Assembly: GCF_005239225.2 (NCBI RefSeq)
Contig: NC_133297.1
Span: 1,992,392-2,056,391 of the forward strand
Reading direction: 5' to 3'
Source of the DNA: Populus alba
Taxonomy: Eukaryota > Streptophyta > Magnoliopsida > Malpighiales > Salicaceae
DNA length: 64,000 nt
This document shows positions 13,457 through 24,537 of the stretch, piece after piece; position 1 is the stretch's first letter; each line of letters opens with the position of its first letter. The notes under the pieces were generated by a model that was not told the origin of the DNA, ran no database searches, and worked only from the letters and a program-made list of their open reading frames with translations. Made by a program: the position numbers and the translations under genes.

Positions 13457-13575
13457 ACAGATTAAACCAATTTTAAACACCACAATAAATAAATACCGCG
13501 CTATGATTCCATCACCACAATTAAAGCAAGTTTGACAAGTACAATAAATAAATACCACGCTATGATTCCATCACC
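13457..13575. repeat. 59-bp tandem duplication
   Basis: CAATAAATAAATACC(G/A)CGCTATGATTCCATCACC occurs at 13483 and again at 13542. The preceding ~25 bases are related in diverged form, so the unit is about 59 bp, present twice. Confidence 0.75.
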
Positions 13576-13629
13576 GCTATATTTCAAGTGGTATTTTACC
13601 TAATCCACAATACTATAGGTAGAGTATGA

Positions 13630-13800
13630 CTGTAATTATTATGATTGATTTTTAAAATATTTTTTATTTATAAATATATTAAAATAATATTTTTTTATTT
13701 TTTTTTAAATCAAATTTAATATCATTACATCAAAATAATCTAATATATATAATATATATATATTAATTTAAAATAAAAAATTTAGTTCTTTTTAAAAATA
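13630..13800. repeat. AT-rich dispersed repeat (MITE-like), copy 3
   Basis: Opposite orientation to copy 2. It contains AAATATATTAAAATAATATT, an oligo-T run, then ATCATTACATCAAAATAATCT and ATTAATTTAAAATAAAAAATT. Confidence 0.5.
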
Positions 13801-13934
13801 TAAAAATAAAAAGCTAATATTCCACAAACCATGAATCTAACTTTAGACTTAATTACTCCACCAATAAAGATTAGTATACTCTTGGATTATACCACTAAAC
13901 AAGATTAGCCATTAATTAAAGTCTGCTTGTTTTC

Positions 13935-14040
13935 TAGGTTGAAATGTATTTTTGTAAATTTTTTTAATATATTAATATTAAAAATTAAATTTTAAAAATT
14001 TTATTTTTTATATATTTTTAAGGGAAAAAAAAAAAAAAAA
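13935..14040. repeat. AT-rich dispersed repeat fragment (copy 4) plus poly-A
   Basis: Partial copy containing AATATATTAATATTAAAAATTAAATTTT, ending next to a run of about 17 A residues at 14023-14040. Confidence 0.4.
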
Positions 14041-14334
14041 CTACGCGCAAAACGTTCTCTAGGTAAATGGAACGATCATGACATTGACTGCTTTCTACTA
14101 GTCCCACTCACGCCAGCTGCTATCCTCTCTCACACTATTGCCTTCCCTGGCTCTTAGCTCTCAATTGCTTCCCTTCTTTCACCATTTTTGTCGATGCTAC
14201 AACACTTGCTCCTCTGTTTTCTGTTTACTTAGCCTAAATTAACCTTTTATCTTCACTCTTCGTACAAAAAAACAAAGAAATTAAACAAGAAGTAGACGAA
14301 AGAAGAGAGAAAACAAGTACTTGCAGCAGTAGCA

Positions 14335-17170
14335 ATGTCTAACTATTTCTTGAACGATGAGCTATCGAAGAAGACATCAATCTTTGGTTTACGTTTATGG
14401 GTAGTGCTTGGTATTTGTGTAGGAGCTGCTATAGTTCTTCTTCTTTTCCTTATCTCTCTTTGGCTCACTTCTAAACGTAATAAGACTAGTAATAAAGCCA
14501 ATAAACCTATGGCCACCACTAGTACTGCCACCACTAAATTCGTTTCATCTCTCAACAACAACCCCACAATCCCCAACATTTCTAAAGAAATCCAGGAAAT
14601 CCGGGTCGACCCGAAAAAACTTAACCACCCGGATCCAGTTCCGGAGTCGGAGCTCCAGAATGGGGAGGAGACGACTAGTCCTGTCGGTGCGGGGAAAAGA
14701 ATTCATATCGAGATTGGGAAGGATCATAGAATTTCGTACCCCGAGCGGGTTGGCGGTTTGGGTAGTGGGAGTGGGGAGACCCGGTCTGGGCCTCGGTCGG
14801 GTGATCAAGGAGGTGCGGTGATTGCGGTGCCGGAAGTTTCACACTTGGGGTGGGGTCATTGGTATACTCTTAGAGAGCTTGAGGAGTCTACTAATTATTT
14901 TGCTGATGAAAATGTGATTGGTGAAGGCGGGTATGGAATTGTTTACCGTGGTCTTTTGGAAGATAATACTAATGTTGCTGTCAAGAATTTGCTCAATAAC
15001 AGGTAATGAATGTGTTTTAAGTCATTATTAGTATATTTTATATTGGGTTTGCCTTTTTTTGCCAAATTTGTTAATTGTCAGTGCTTTGAGTTTACTTTTG
15101 AAGCATGTGGTTGGTTTTTTTGTTTGGTTGTTAAAGTTTGTGAGTTTAATGGTTTGTGGTTTTGATGTAGGGGACAAGCTGAGAAGGAGTTTAAGGTCGA
15201 GGTGGAAGCAATTGGACGAGTACGGCATAAGAATTTGGTGAGGTTGCTTGGTTATTGTGCTGAAGGAGCTCATAGGTTTGTACTTGAATATCCCGCTTGT
15301 GATATTTCTTTTGATTTTTGGTTTTTAGTGTTGCAAGCTTGAGTTTTGTTTCATGCCTTTGAATTTTAGAATTCTGGATGCAACTATCCTTTTTTGATTG
15401 AGTTGCATGTTTGTAGTAATGGGTTCATGGTTGTTATACAGGATGCTTGTTTACGAGTATGTTGAGAATGGAAACTTAGAACAGTGGCTTCATGGAGATG
15501 TTGGGCCTTGCAGCCCTCTGACTTGGGAGATTCGTATCAATATAATAATTGGAACAGCGAAAGGGTAATGATTTTAGTGAAACATGGTTAATCATAAGAG
15601 CTTCAATGCTTTTATTTTTTTCCCTTTTCCATTGCTTGTTATGACCAGAGCTTAATTGAAAATATAGGCTGACATACCTGCATGAGGGACTTGAGCCCAA
15701 GGTCGTTCATCGTGACATCAAATCGAGCAACATTTTGCTTGATAAGCAATGGAATCCTAAAGTATCTGACTTTGGCCTCGCAAAACTCTTGGGGTCAGAA
15801 AGTAGTTATGTGACAACTCGTGTAATGGGAACTTTTGGGTTAGTTAAACTTCTTTTACATGAAATCTATATCTCCATCGTTTTAATCAATAACTATCTGC
15901 ATGATCTTGGTTGACAAATTGAAATTACAAGTATGCTCTCTACTCTTTGACAGATATGTGGCTCCAGAATATGCCAGTACTGGAATGTTGAATGAAAGAA
16001 GTGACGTGTACAGCTTTGGCATTCTTATTATGGAAATAATTTCTGGAAGGAATCCTGTTGATTACAGCCGCCCTGCAGGAGAGGTTTGTATTTTCCAACA
16101 AATTCACTTGGCGAATTGTCTTTCAACTACTTCAATATAGTTTATACATCTATGCCCTTGATACGCATTGGCAAGTCTGACTTTCAGGTGAACCTTGTTG
16201 AATGGCTTAAAACAATGGTCACAAATCGGAATGCAGAGGGGGTTTTGGATCCCAGGCTGCCGAAGAAGCCTTCTCCAAGGGCATTAAAGCGTGCCCTATT
16301 GGTGGCATTACGCTGTGTCGACCCAAATGCTCAAAAGAGACCGAAAATGGGGCATGTCGTACATATGCTAGAAGCAGATGAGTTCCCCTTCCGAGATGTA
16401 AGAGCTCATTTATCTCGGCAACTAATTATTTTATTTATAGTTCTTCTATCTCAGTGTTGTCTCTGAAGCTACACCTTCATATTCCTTTTCCATGTTTCTT
16501 TGTTTTTATGAGATTGGCATTCCCATATCAATATAGTTAGGGCAAGAACTGCAAGCTATGGCTAAACAATGAAAGTTTGGCAATACTTTATGCTAGCTTC
16601 AGTTTCTAATGGGGTGTTAATTGCACTTTGTTTCTGATAGGTGCATTTCTTGGAAAGTTTTGTTCAACTCACCCAACACATTAACTGATTACCTTGATTG
16701 AGCTAAAAGTAATCTTGCCAAATTTGTATGCTTGTTACAATTGTATTTCTTCTTAAAGCCTTGTTTAGTTTTACAATAAAACTCAGAAAAAAAGCATAAT
16801 TTCAAAATTCAGTTTCTAGTTATAGAATTCTCCTACCATCTAAGCATATGATTATGTGGGGGTTCAGGCTTTTTGACAGGCTTGACTATATTTTGTGCAA
16901 ATTGTGATAATATTTTCGTGGTTAGTTTTGTCTGTTGAACATGTAAAGCAAATGAAAAATTGTGTATAGTTATCTGTTGGTGCCTCCATCAGGAATGCCT
17001 TTTGCTCTTATTTACAGGACCGTAGACTTGGCAGGGAACCTGGGCGCTCCCATCATGATGTCATGAGGATGGATAAGCGTGTAAGTGAATCAGGTGATAG
17101 TAGCGGGTATGAAAGTGGTGTTCAAACCACCAAGTCATTGTGGAGAAAGAAAGAACCAGAAGAGCAGTGA
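14335..17170 (+). CDS. receptor-like serine/threonine kinase, At1g01540/At4g01330 type
   Basis: Seven exons in phase: 14335-15002, 15171-15275, 15442-15564, 15668-15838, 15954-16083, 16188-16397 and 17018-17170; about 519 residues. The N-terminus [18 protein letters not shown] matches this subfamily. One membrane segment lies at about residues 18-44. A Ser/Thr/Pro- and Gly-rich linker follows to about residue 180, with no sizeable extracellular domain. The kinase domain has the glycine loop [11 protein letters not shown], the VAVK lysine (K217), HRD (D315), DFG (D333) and the APE motif in VAPEYAST. It is an RD kinase with all catalytic residues present. A Ser-rich tail ([11 protein letters not shown]) ends the protein. 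The expected location is the plasma membrane. Substrate and ligand are unknown, and At1g01540-type kinases are poorly characterised. It is longer than the Arabidopsis homologue through its linker. Confidence 0.9.
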
Positions 17171-20100
17171 GCAGGCTTGCCAAACTTGTCTAAGGTGAAC
17201 CAATTCACTTGTATTGTTTTGAGTTTGCACTATCGGTAGATTCTGCAGCATTTTGTGCCACTCTGTTCAGCCGATCTGAAAACTTCTTGTAAATCCAACT
17301 GAATATACTACTGGTTGACACAGCTGATTCATGAAGTACTTTTCTTTCTCTAATAGATCATTTTAATAGCGTGGAGTCAATGATATGTTTCTTGATTTTT
17401 TCTTCTGTATATCTTTGCTATATAAAGTTTCAGGGAATCATTCAAGCAATCGTGGGATCAGATAGTAGGAAGAAATTTTGTTACAGATATGTTGCTTATA
17501 TTGCTCTGATGAGGCCATCGATGTTTCTGTTGAGAAGTTTGAAAACTGGAGCTCTCAATTTATAAATTTTCTACCCGTGCACTGTTTTCTCAGGAGACAA
17601 TGATCTAGTAGGAAGAATTCTGCGACCATATCTAATTTTGATCCTCTATAGTGTATAGGTCTACATGCAAAGCTTAGGATTCTCAATTTTAGATGCACGT
17701 TTAAAAGTTCATCAGTACAAGTGTTTTTACCTGCAAGATCTGCTCACATTGTCTTGCCGACAAAGAACTAGTTCAGAGGTTTGGCCGTCAAAGGAAGGCA
17801 GATAAACAGGTACAACCACTCCTAATCATATTATCGTAATCCATAAAGACGGCATGCGTTCAAATCTGAACTTTAAATGTTTGAACATTAAATGTTTGAA
17901 CATAAATTCCAATGATCAAGGATGATTAAGACAGAACTTTGAATTTGGTGGGAATGCATACGGAAATTTGGATCCTACAGTACTCAAGCGTGACCTGTTG
18001 CTTCCTCCTTTAGCTTTAAAGCTTGTGGGGGCCTGATAGGGACAACAACAATAGTTTAATAGATACCGAATCAGAGGACCCCTCCAAATTGTCCTTTGCC
18101 GGAATTGGTTCTTGATAAGTAAAGTTGCGAGGAACCCGTCTGTTTTTGTCTCAGGATTTGATATATTGTTGTCTTAAAATAGTTAAAGACCCGTTTTAAC
18201 TTTGTCTATTTCCACTTTTAGTAGTTTTATGAAATATATCTTTGCTCATGTGAGATGGAGACGATGGTTTTATTCGGTGCTGCTAATTATAGATATCAAA
18301 TAAACCTTTCCTGAAAAAGTTAACTTGTAAGTTTGAGTTAGGTACCTTTTCAAATCTAAATGAATATTGATTGGATTAAATTTGAATTACCTGATGAATT
18401 CTGAATGAGACTTAATCTTGGTCAAGTCAATTTAATTATTAGGAGTTTTTTTCAAAAAGATATTTTATTTTTTTTATAAAAAAATCATAACAAAGTTATT
18501 TTTGGATAGATTCTGATTGACATGTTAATTTATAGATTAACTTGATAAATTCATGATGTTAAACTAAAGAATTAGATAATTATTATTGCAATAATTATTG
18601 AACCAATAAAAAAAATATAATATTCATACATGTTTAGCAAAGAAAATTTAAATGTATGATAGAATTTAAAGAGCAAAGGGTCTCATTTACTTTAATCTCA
18701 TAATTTCACATTAAAGTCGAACAATTTAACATCATGACTCCCTAGCTTATGGAATCTGCACAAATCAAGCGTCACCTCCTCCTGGGCCCAGGTTTCCAGC
18801 CTGGCAAAAAATGAAGCAGGTAGCCTCGTCTCCTACGCAACGGCAATTGTCGCTTCTTTTATTTTTTTTTCTCTTAGGGTGGGGGCATAAATCAACCGAC
18901 GCCCGACCACGGATGGATGGGCAATAGGACCGTTAAAAAAAGGATATGCGGAGGAAAAAGAACAAAGTAGTAACATAGTAAATAAAGCAGTAAGATAGTA
19001 AATAAAGTTTTTTAAACCGAGTTAAAATTTGTGCAAATTAAAATAATATATTTTTAATATTCTTATTTAAAAAGTTAAAACAACTTAGTTTTGAATTTTT
19101 AATTGATTATTTTTATCTAATTTTTTAAATTTAACTCAAGCTGGGTCTACATATTGAATAGAGTTTAATAATACTAGTAGAAACCAATATATTCCATGAA
19201 TTTATTTTTAAATTTTTAAGAAATGATAATAATTTTTTTTCAAACTTTGAATTATTCGACATAATTTTAAAGTGGCATTCAACATTGTGTCCCATTCTAG
19301 TGATGATGCTAACAATTAAGAAAAAATCCTTAAATAATACATATGAATCATTAAGAATAAGGTTTTTTCTTAGTTAATTTTTAAGTATTTTGCTTTGATT
19401 TTAAGAGAATAAATTCCCTATGATAATAAAATAAATAAAAAGAACAAACTCCTCTGCTACACCTAAGTAATTTAATTAAGCCTTCGCCTTTTCAACTGGT
19501 ACAGCAAGCAAGTATCTTTATGAATTACTTAAAATCACATGAAAATGGAGTAATTTAACTTCATCTGCACGATCCAGGATTTTAGTTATTTCCCCGGCAT
19601 CTCTGGCTCTTGTCCCCTGCCAGACGCCACTGCTAACTCCAAAGAATCGGATTCCATGGTTTCTCCATCCCCAGATCTCGTTTATGCTGCATGGCTTTAA
19701 CAAGGCCGGAGCAAGCTGGAGTTGGATGTCTATGGCTTCATGCTACATGTGGCACCTGCATACACTAAATTAGCGCTCATGGTTCGACTCGAAAAATGAT
19801 TTTGATTATTCAAACAATCGGGTCAAAGTTCTTTTATCGACTTCATTGAATTTGAATCGTGTGATGTATGAGTTAATAAAAATTTAACCTGGTCGATCGA
19901 ATCCGAGTCAAGCTTTCTGACCCAATTCTTGTCTGGAATCCGATTCTAAAGCGTGTTGCTACGCTTGGCCACTTGCAACTCCATCGAATAAATATAGAAC
20001 AATGGAATTAGCTCTGTGATATAAACTGGATGCTACCATTTCGATAAATAGCTGAACAATCTGAAAGTCTCAGCCTCGAGGTCTCGCCTGAGCACCGTTG

Positions 20101-20213
20101 ACTAAACGATTTCCACAACTTAAGCAGAGTAGAAACAAAAGGATGGTGCAGGTTGAACGAGCCCTAAGTAGATGACCGGCAATCAAATTACAGAAATAAT
20201 ACAGCAAACCGTA
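17171..20213. other. intergenic between the kinase gene and the copia element
   Basis: Contains the kinase 3' UTR (to about 17.7 kb) and AT-rich sequence without recognised genes. Around 18.75-18.95 kb it is briefly GC-richer, with no homology I can name. An open frame on the minus strand at 19518-19703 shows no domain. The last ~285 bases (from 19930) are a duplicated UGT 3' flank. Confidence 0.55.
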
Positions 20214-20218
20214 ATGAC
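19930..20218 (-). repeat. duplicated 3' flank of the UGT gene (distal part)
   Basis: Matches 26845-27128 downstream of the intact UGT gene with moderate divergence. Shared blocks include ACTTGGCCACTTGCA, AATCTGAAAGT-TCAGCCTC, ATTTCCACAA-TTAAGCAGAG and AATTACAGAAATAAT followed by GCAAACCGTAA. It is the continuation of the truncated UGT copy at 24.5 kb, separated from it by the retroelement. Confidence 0.85.
20214..20218. repeat. target site duplication (left), ATGAC
   Basis: ATGAC directly precedes the left LTR and recurs directly after the right LTR at 24310-24314. Ty1/copia integrases usually generate 5-bp duplications. The related intact UGT flank reads GTAAACACCACAG at this point, in line with an insertion here. 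Confidence 0.93.
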
Positions 20219-20575
20219 TGTTGGTGGGAGAAACCACTGGTGGTGGCTTTGAGACACTCAGAGGGGATAAAACACACTGTTTTATTAAACAAAACCGAAG
20301 CTTACAATTACACAAAAGCTTAACAATTACACGCCCTCTCTCTCTCTTTCTCTTTCTAGTGTTCCTCTCAATTCTCTCCACACGAAATAACATAACTGAG
20401 CACCCTATTTATACATAAATTCAGAATACGAAAATCTACTGTTCCAGGTGTGAAGGCGGCTGTTGACCGGCGGTGTGAAGGCGGCTGGCGGCTGCGGCTG
20501 GTGGCTGGCGGCTGCGGCTGGTGGCTGGTTGCCTTCCTTGACTGGAAACTTCTGGATTGAGTTTAATATTCAACA
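20219..20575 (-). repeat. 3' LTR (left on the map), 357 bp
   Basis: Begins TGTTGGTGGG and ends ATATTCAACA on the plus strand. It carries one extra 20-bp copy of a GGCTGCGGCTGGTGGCT-type unit relative to the other LTR, which explains the size difference. Confidence 0.95.
20404..20413 (-). promoter_or_regulatory. TATA box in the 3' LTR
   Basis: Reads TATAAATAGG on the minus strand, at the same offset (185 bases from the plus-strand left edge) as in the other LTR. This copy points out of the element towards 20.2 kb and lower coordinates. Confidence 0.6.
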
Positions 20576-23379
20576 AATCTCCCCTTTAAACTCAATCGAG
20601 GGATGTCATGCCAAGCATGAACACTTCTTCCTTCAATGCCTTCTCTCTGCTTGTAGCCTTTATCCACTAATTTGGCTTTCGTCTTGTAGACCTTTTTGAC
20701 ACCTATTGCTTTCTTCTTTTCTGGTGGATCCTTATCTGCATGGAAACAAAATAGAGTTGTATCTTCCATAACCTGAGTGGTATCATACAACTCTTCAAGA
20801 TTCCGCATCTTTCTTGGTCCTTCTGACGAGGATGCTGATGGTGGTGTTGATGATGATGCTCCTGGTGTGTTCCTCCTGTTGAATACAGGGAATCTGTGTA
20901 CCGGACTTTGTGGTTCAGCTGCTGGTATAAACACTGGACTTTGTGGTTCAGCTGCTGGCACAATCAGTTCTTCTACAAGTACTGTTGGTACTTCTTCTTC
21001 ACCTTCAAGGATCAAATCAAGATTGATCCATTTGATTGCTTCTTGATCACCATTCCATGCCCAAGATTTATCTTCTTCAAAGATAACATCTCTACTCGTA
21101 ATCACCTTCTTCGTGATAGGATTATACAGCCTGTATCCCATCCTTCTTTCACCATATCCGACAAAGATGCATTTCTCGCTCTTATCATCGAGCTTTCTCC
21201 TTCTTGCATCTGGGATCTTTGCATATGCCACACAACCAAAGACTCGTAGATGAGTAACACTTGGTTTGTGACCACTCCATGCTTCTTCTGGAGTGACTCC
21301 TTGCAAACTTCTGGTTGGGCAGCGATTCAGTAGATACACTGCACATGATACAGCTTCAGCCCAGTATTGCTTGGGCAGCTTCTTTGCTTTGAGCAAACTT
21401 CTAGCCATGTCAAGAATCGTGCGATTCTTCCTTTCTGCTACACCGTTCAGCTGTGGTGTATAAGCTGGCGTCGTCTGATGTTTGATGCCTTGTTGTGTAC
21501 AATAGGCTTCAAAGTCATTTGCTGTATATTCTCCACCTTGATCAGATCTTACGGTTCTGATCGTGTAACCAGTTTGCTTCTCCACAATTGCTTTAAAATC
21601 TTTAAAACAATTGAATACTTCTGACTTCCTCTTCAGAAAGTATATCCACGTCTTTCTACTAAAATCATCAGTAAAAGTGAGGAAGTACCTATTTTGTCCA
21701 GTCGACATAGGCGTGATTGGGCCACACACATCTGTGTGTACTAACTCCAGTGGCCTCTTTGCTCTCCAGTTGACTTCTTTAGCAAAACTGGATCTGTGAT
21801 GTTTGCTGAGGACACAACTCTCACAGACTTCATCTGGATGATCAATGTGAGGCAAACCTTTGACCATCTTCTTGCTTGCTAGCATCTTCAAACTCGTGAA
21901 ATTCAGATGTCCAAGCCTCAGGTGCCAAAGCCATTCTTCACTGTTGGTGATGGCGCTCAAACACCTTGCTGCATCATACTGGATGTTCAAAGGAAACATC
22001 CTGTTCTTGGACATTTTCACGTAGGCCATTAATCTCCAATTGTTGTCTCTAATTGCCAGATGACAATTCTCCGAGTAAAAAGTATAGCCTCTCTCCAAAA
22101 GTTGACCTAAACTGAGTAGGTTCTGTTTTATGGCTGGGACATAATACACATCGGCGATGTAGCTGGAATCGCCATTCTTCATCTTGACTGGGATGTTGCC
22201 TTTACCTTTGAATGGAACCTTTGTGGTATCTCCAAAAGTAACTAGACCTTGCTTGGTCTCATCTAGATTACTAAATAACTCTCGGTAGCCGCACATGTGA
22301 TTGCTGGCTCCAGTATCTAGATACCATATGTCCTCCTTTTTCTTATCAAGTCCTTGTTGGACAAGAAATGCAGTTTCTTCTCTGTCATCCTTCTCTACAT
22401 AGTTGGCTTGCTCACGTATCTCCAACGGAGCTTTTCTTCTGCATTCAGTGCTATAGTGCCCAAATTGATTGCAACTATAACATTTGATATTCCTCTTGTC
22501 ACGGTTATTGTAACCGCCTCCTCTTCCTCTGGGAGTGAATGCTTGTTGGCCTCGGCCTCCTCTGGTGGTGTTTCTGCCACCTCTTCCTCTAAAACTTGTA
22601 TTCCAAGAACCTCTTCCTTGGAATTGCTGGAATCCACCTCTGGATTGTTGACTTCCTGCTTGAGTGGTGTAGCCACTTGATGAAGTCTCCCCTTGCTCAT
22701 ATCTGTCCTTGAGAGACAGCTTTGCTTGTAAGGCATGCTCAATTGCCTTATCTCCATTTCGCTTTACAATCTTCTGCTCATGAGCTTGCAAGGAACTCAT
22801 AAGCTCATCAACTGTCAACTTGTCCACATCTTTGGATTCTTCAATTGCGACAACAACAAAATCAAATTTTGGATCTAGGGATCTCAAAATTTTCTCAGTA
22901 ATTCGAGCATCGATGATGGCTTCTCCATTTCTCCTCATCTGGTTGACTATCACCATAATCCTTGTGTGATAATCAGAAATAGACTCCGAGGACTTCATTT
23001 GCAATAACTCAAATTCACCTCGCAAAGATTGAAGACGAATCTTCTTGATTCTGTCAGCACCTTTGTATTTCTGTTGGAGAGCCTCCCATATATCATGTGA
23101 TGTTTCAGCGGAAGCTATGATCTCGAATGTATCTTCATCAAGACCTTGGTAGATGATGGTCTTGGCTTTGTTGTCCTTCTTTCTGTTGACTTTCAAGGCT
23201 TGCTTCTGTGCCTCTTGTAAAGCATCTTCTCTTTCTTTGGACTCTGGTTCATCATAACCAGTTTGTACAATATCCAAACACTCTTGTGACCCAAGAAATG
23301 CCTTCAATCTGATGCACCAACTATCATAGTTGTCTTTGGTCAGCTTTGGAATGAGTGTATGTGTACCTTCTGTAGTCAT
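20563..23379 (-). CDS. copia GAG-protease-integrase polyprotein with RT/RNase H deleted
   Basis: A single open frame of 938 residues. In order: a UBN2-type GAG domain (about 1-225); an RGG-rich linker and CCHC zinc knuckle (C300, C303, H308, C313); an aspartic protease DTGAS motif at D355; a GAG-pre-integrase domain; and integrase with the DD(35)E triad visible in [16 protein letters not shown] and GVAERKNR (about 490-625). After the integrase C-terminal region ([16 protein letters not shown]) and a Pro/Ser-rich spacer, only short scraps of the RT start remain (around GYKQREGI). The frame then jumps to the 3' end, through the polypurine tract and a few codons into the LTR. Full-length relatives are about 1300 residues or more. 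The ATG at 23377-23379 begins [13 protein letters not shown], typical of the family. The frame has stayed open despite the deletions. Confidence 0.93.
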   Translation of the reverse strand: MTTEGTHTLIPKLTKDNYDSWCIRLKAFLGSQECLDIVQTGYDEPESKEREDALQEAQKQALKVNRKKDNKAKTIIYQGLDEDTFEIIASAETSHDIWEALQQKYKGADRIKKIRLQSLRGEFELLQMKSSESISDYHTRIMVIVNQMRRNGEAIIDARITEKILRSLDPKFDFVVVAIEESKDVDKLTVDELMSSLQAHEQKIVKRNGDKAIEHALQAKLSLKDRYEQGETSSSGYTTQAGSQQSRGGFQQFQGRGSWNTSFRGRGGRNTTRGGRGQQAFTPRGRGGGYNNRDKRNIKCYSCNQFGHYSTECRRKAPLEIREQANYVEKDDREETAFLVQQGLDKKKEDIWYLDTGASNHMCGYRELFSNLDETKQGLVTFGDTTKVPFKGKGNIPVKMKNGDSSYIADVYYVPAIKQNLLSLGQLLERGYTFYSENCHLAIRDNNWRLMAYVKMSKNRMFPLNIQYDAARCLSAITNSEEWLWHLRLGHLNFTSLKMLASKKMVKGLPHIDHPDEVCESCVLSKHHRSSFAKEVNWRAKRPLELVHTDVCGPITPMSTGQNRYFLTFTDDFSRKTWIYFLKRKSEVFNCFKDFKAIVEKQTGYTIRTVRSDQGGEYTANDFEAYCTQQGIKHQTTPAYTPQLNGVAERKNRTILDMARSLLKAKKLPKQYWAEAVSCAVYLLNRCPTRSLQGVTPEEAWSGHKPSVTHLRVFGCVAYAKIPDARRRKLDDKSEKCIFVGYGERRMGYRLYNPITKKVITSRDVIFEEDKSWAWNGDQEAIKWINLDLILEGEEEVPTVLVEELIVPAAEPQSPVFIPAAEPQSPVHRFPVFNRRNTPGASSSTPPSASSSEGPRKMRNLEELYDTTQVMEDTTLFCFHADKDPPEKKKAIGVKKVYKTKAKLVDKGYKQREGIEGRSVHAWHDIPRLSLKGRFVEY
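20576..20587 (-). other. polypurine tract
   Basis: AAAGGGGAGATT on the minus strand, directly next to the 3' LTR: the plus-strand priming site for reverse transcription. Confidence 0.85.
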
Positions 23380-23958
23380 TTTGCTTTTGGAATGACTATA
23401 TCACCTCTTTGGGAGCCGAATTTGGAAAAACGGACACTGTAGGTCGATCCGGAATGGTCCAAATAGTAGGGAACCGGTCTGACTTTGTAGAAATAGGGTC
23501 AGAAAATGGGTGAACCGGTCAAAAAACCAATTCTGTACGGCGGGCGGTTCGCTGGGTTGAACCGGGAATATACTGTGGAATATTCTGGGAATATTCTGTG
23601 GAATATTCTCTCGCTCGGCTGCGGCTGGAACGCGGCTCGGCTCGGCGCGGAGTACGGCTTGGCTTGTGGCTCGGCTGGACTTCGGCTATCGGCTCGGCTG
23701 GTCTCGGCGTAAGCGGCTCAAATATGGCGCGCGTGGACGACACTCGTCGTCTACCTCTGGAGCGCGTGTCTGCGCGTGGTCTTCTGTGCTGAATCTTCAG
23801 GAGGCGCGTGTGGCGCACCGCGGTCTCCGATCGGGCTGATTCTTGCGACAGTGAGTTCGTCTTGAGGAGATCTACACGGTGGAATAATAAAAACTTGTTT
23901 TGGACAACTTTTAAAATTCGGATATACCCCAAAACACTTCTGTTTTCTGACGAACGGG
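23380..23958 (-). other. untranslated leader of the copia element
   Basis: Lies between the primer binding site and the GAG start. Part of it is unusually GC-rich for this window (CGGCTCGG-type repeats at 23610-23700). It also holds a cluster of GAATATTC palindromes at 23566-23608. Frames seen here on either strand are low-complexity and unlikely to be genes. Confidence 0.8.
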
Positions 23959-23970
23959 GCTCTGATACCA
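23959..23970 (-). other. primer binding site, initiator-Met tRNA type
   Basis: TGGTATCAGAGC on the minus strand, two bases inside the 5' LTR. It is complementary to the 3' end of the initiator methionine tRNA, as in most plant copia elements. Confidence 0.93.
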
Positions 23971-23972
23971 AT

Positions 23973-24309
23973 TGTTGGTGGGAGAAACCACTGGTGGTGG
24001 CTTTGAGACACTCATAGGGGATAAAACACACTGTTTTATTACACAAAACCGAAGCTTACAATTACACAAAAGCTTAACAATTACACGCCCTCTCTCTCTC
24101 TTTCTCTTTCTAGTGTTCCTCTCAATTCTCTCCACACGAAATAACATAACTGAGCACCCTATTTATACATAAATTCAGAATACGAAAATCTACTGTTCCA
24201 GGTGTGAAGGCGGCTGTTGACCGGCGGTGTGAAGGCGGCTGGCGGCTGCGACTGGTGGCTGGTTGCCTTCCTTGACTGGAAACTTCTGGATTGAGTTTAA
24301 TATTCAACA
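23973..24309 (-). repeat. 5' LTR (right on the map), 337 bp
   Basis: Same ends as the other LTR. A TATA box (TATAAATAGG, minus strand) lies at 24158-24167 and would drive the element transcript. A CT-rich microsatellite-like run (CTCTCTCTCTCTTTCTCTTTC) lies downstream of it. Confidence 0.95.
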
Positions 24310-24314
24310 ATGAC
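24310..24314. repeat. target site duplication (right), ATGAC
   Basis: Second copy of the 5-bp duplication made by integration of the copia element. Confidence 0.93.
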
Positions 24315-24537
24315 CACAGATTATTTCTTCTTAGAGCTTCCTGGCCCAAAACATTGTTTAAGGTATGGAAATCTGCCAATTGACAAGCAAAACAGCAGCA
24401 TCTCTAAGACATGAATCGAACACAAATTGGAAAGGACCAAATCTAGCAGGATCGAGACAGAACACTGACAACAATTAATGACCATAGCCAAATAAGTAGA
24501 GATAGTCGATAAAGGTCAGCACTTGCAGATAAATCCT
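24315..24537 (-). repeat. duplicated UGT 3' UTR, proximal part, with extra sequence
   Basis: Starts CCACAGATTATTTC, matching CCACAGATTTATTTC at 27131 after the intact gene. About 190 bases (24341-24530) then have no counterpart before the coding match resumes. Either this copy gained an insertion or the intact copy lost sequence. Confidence 0.6.

Larger units (their letters stand above)
9085..14334. other. intergenic, repeat-rich, 5.2 kb
   Basis: No gene recognised. It contains the 3' flank of the ZHOUPI-like gene, a (TA)n tract, a degenerate CGGTTT/AACCGA repeat, several AT-rich dispersed repeats and a 59-bp tandem duplication (listed separately). Stretches of GACCGAGTTT-type sequence at 12.9-13.4 kb look like decayed retroelement DNA. 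The 200 bases before 14335 are pyrimidine-rich and then purine-rich, typical of a 5' UTR for the kinase gene. Confidence 0.6.
20219..24309 (-). mobile_element. non-autonomous Ty1/copia LTR retrotransposon lacking RT and RNase H
   Basis: A 4.1-kb element on the minus strand with two LTRs bounded by TG...CA, a primer binding site, a polypurine tract and a perfect 5-bp target duplication. Gene order is GAG, protease, integrase, as in copia. The region that should encode reverse transcriptase and RNase H has collapsed to a few dozen residues, so the element cannot reverse-transcribe itself and must have been mobilised in trans. The LTRs differ by three substitutions and one 20-bp tandem duplication over about 337 aligned bases, which suggests a fairly recent insertion. 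It interrupts the 3' flank of a truncated UGT duplicate. Confidence 0.95.

Noticed and set aside
20703..22757. Several plus- and minus-strand open frames overlapping the retroelement polyprotein
   Set aside because: They are alternative frames of the GAG-integrase coding sequence with no domain similarity of their own.
23506..24379. Arg- and Ser-rich open frames in the copia leader and LTR
   Set aside because: They arise from GC-rich repeats in untranslated element sequence; the LTR frames recur in both LTRs because the LTRs are copies, not because of coding constraint.
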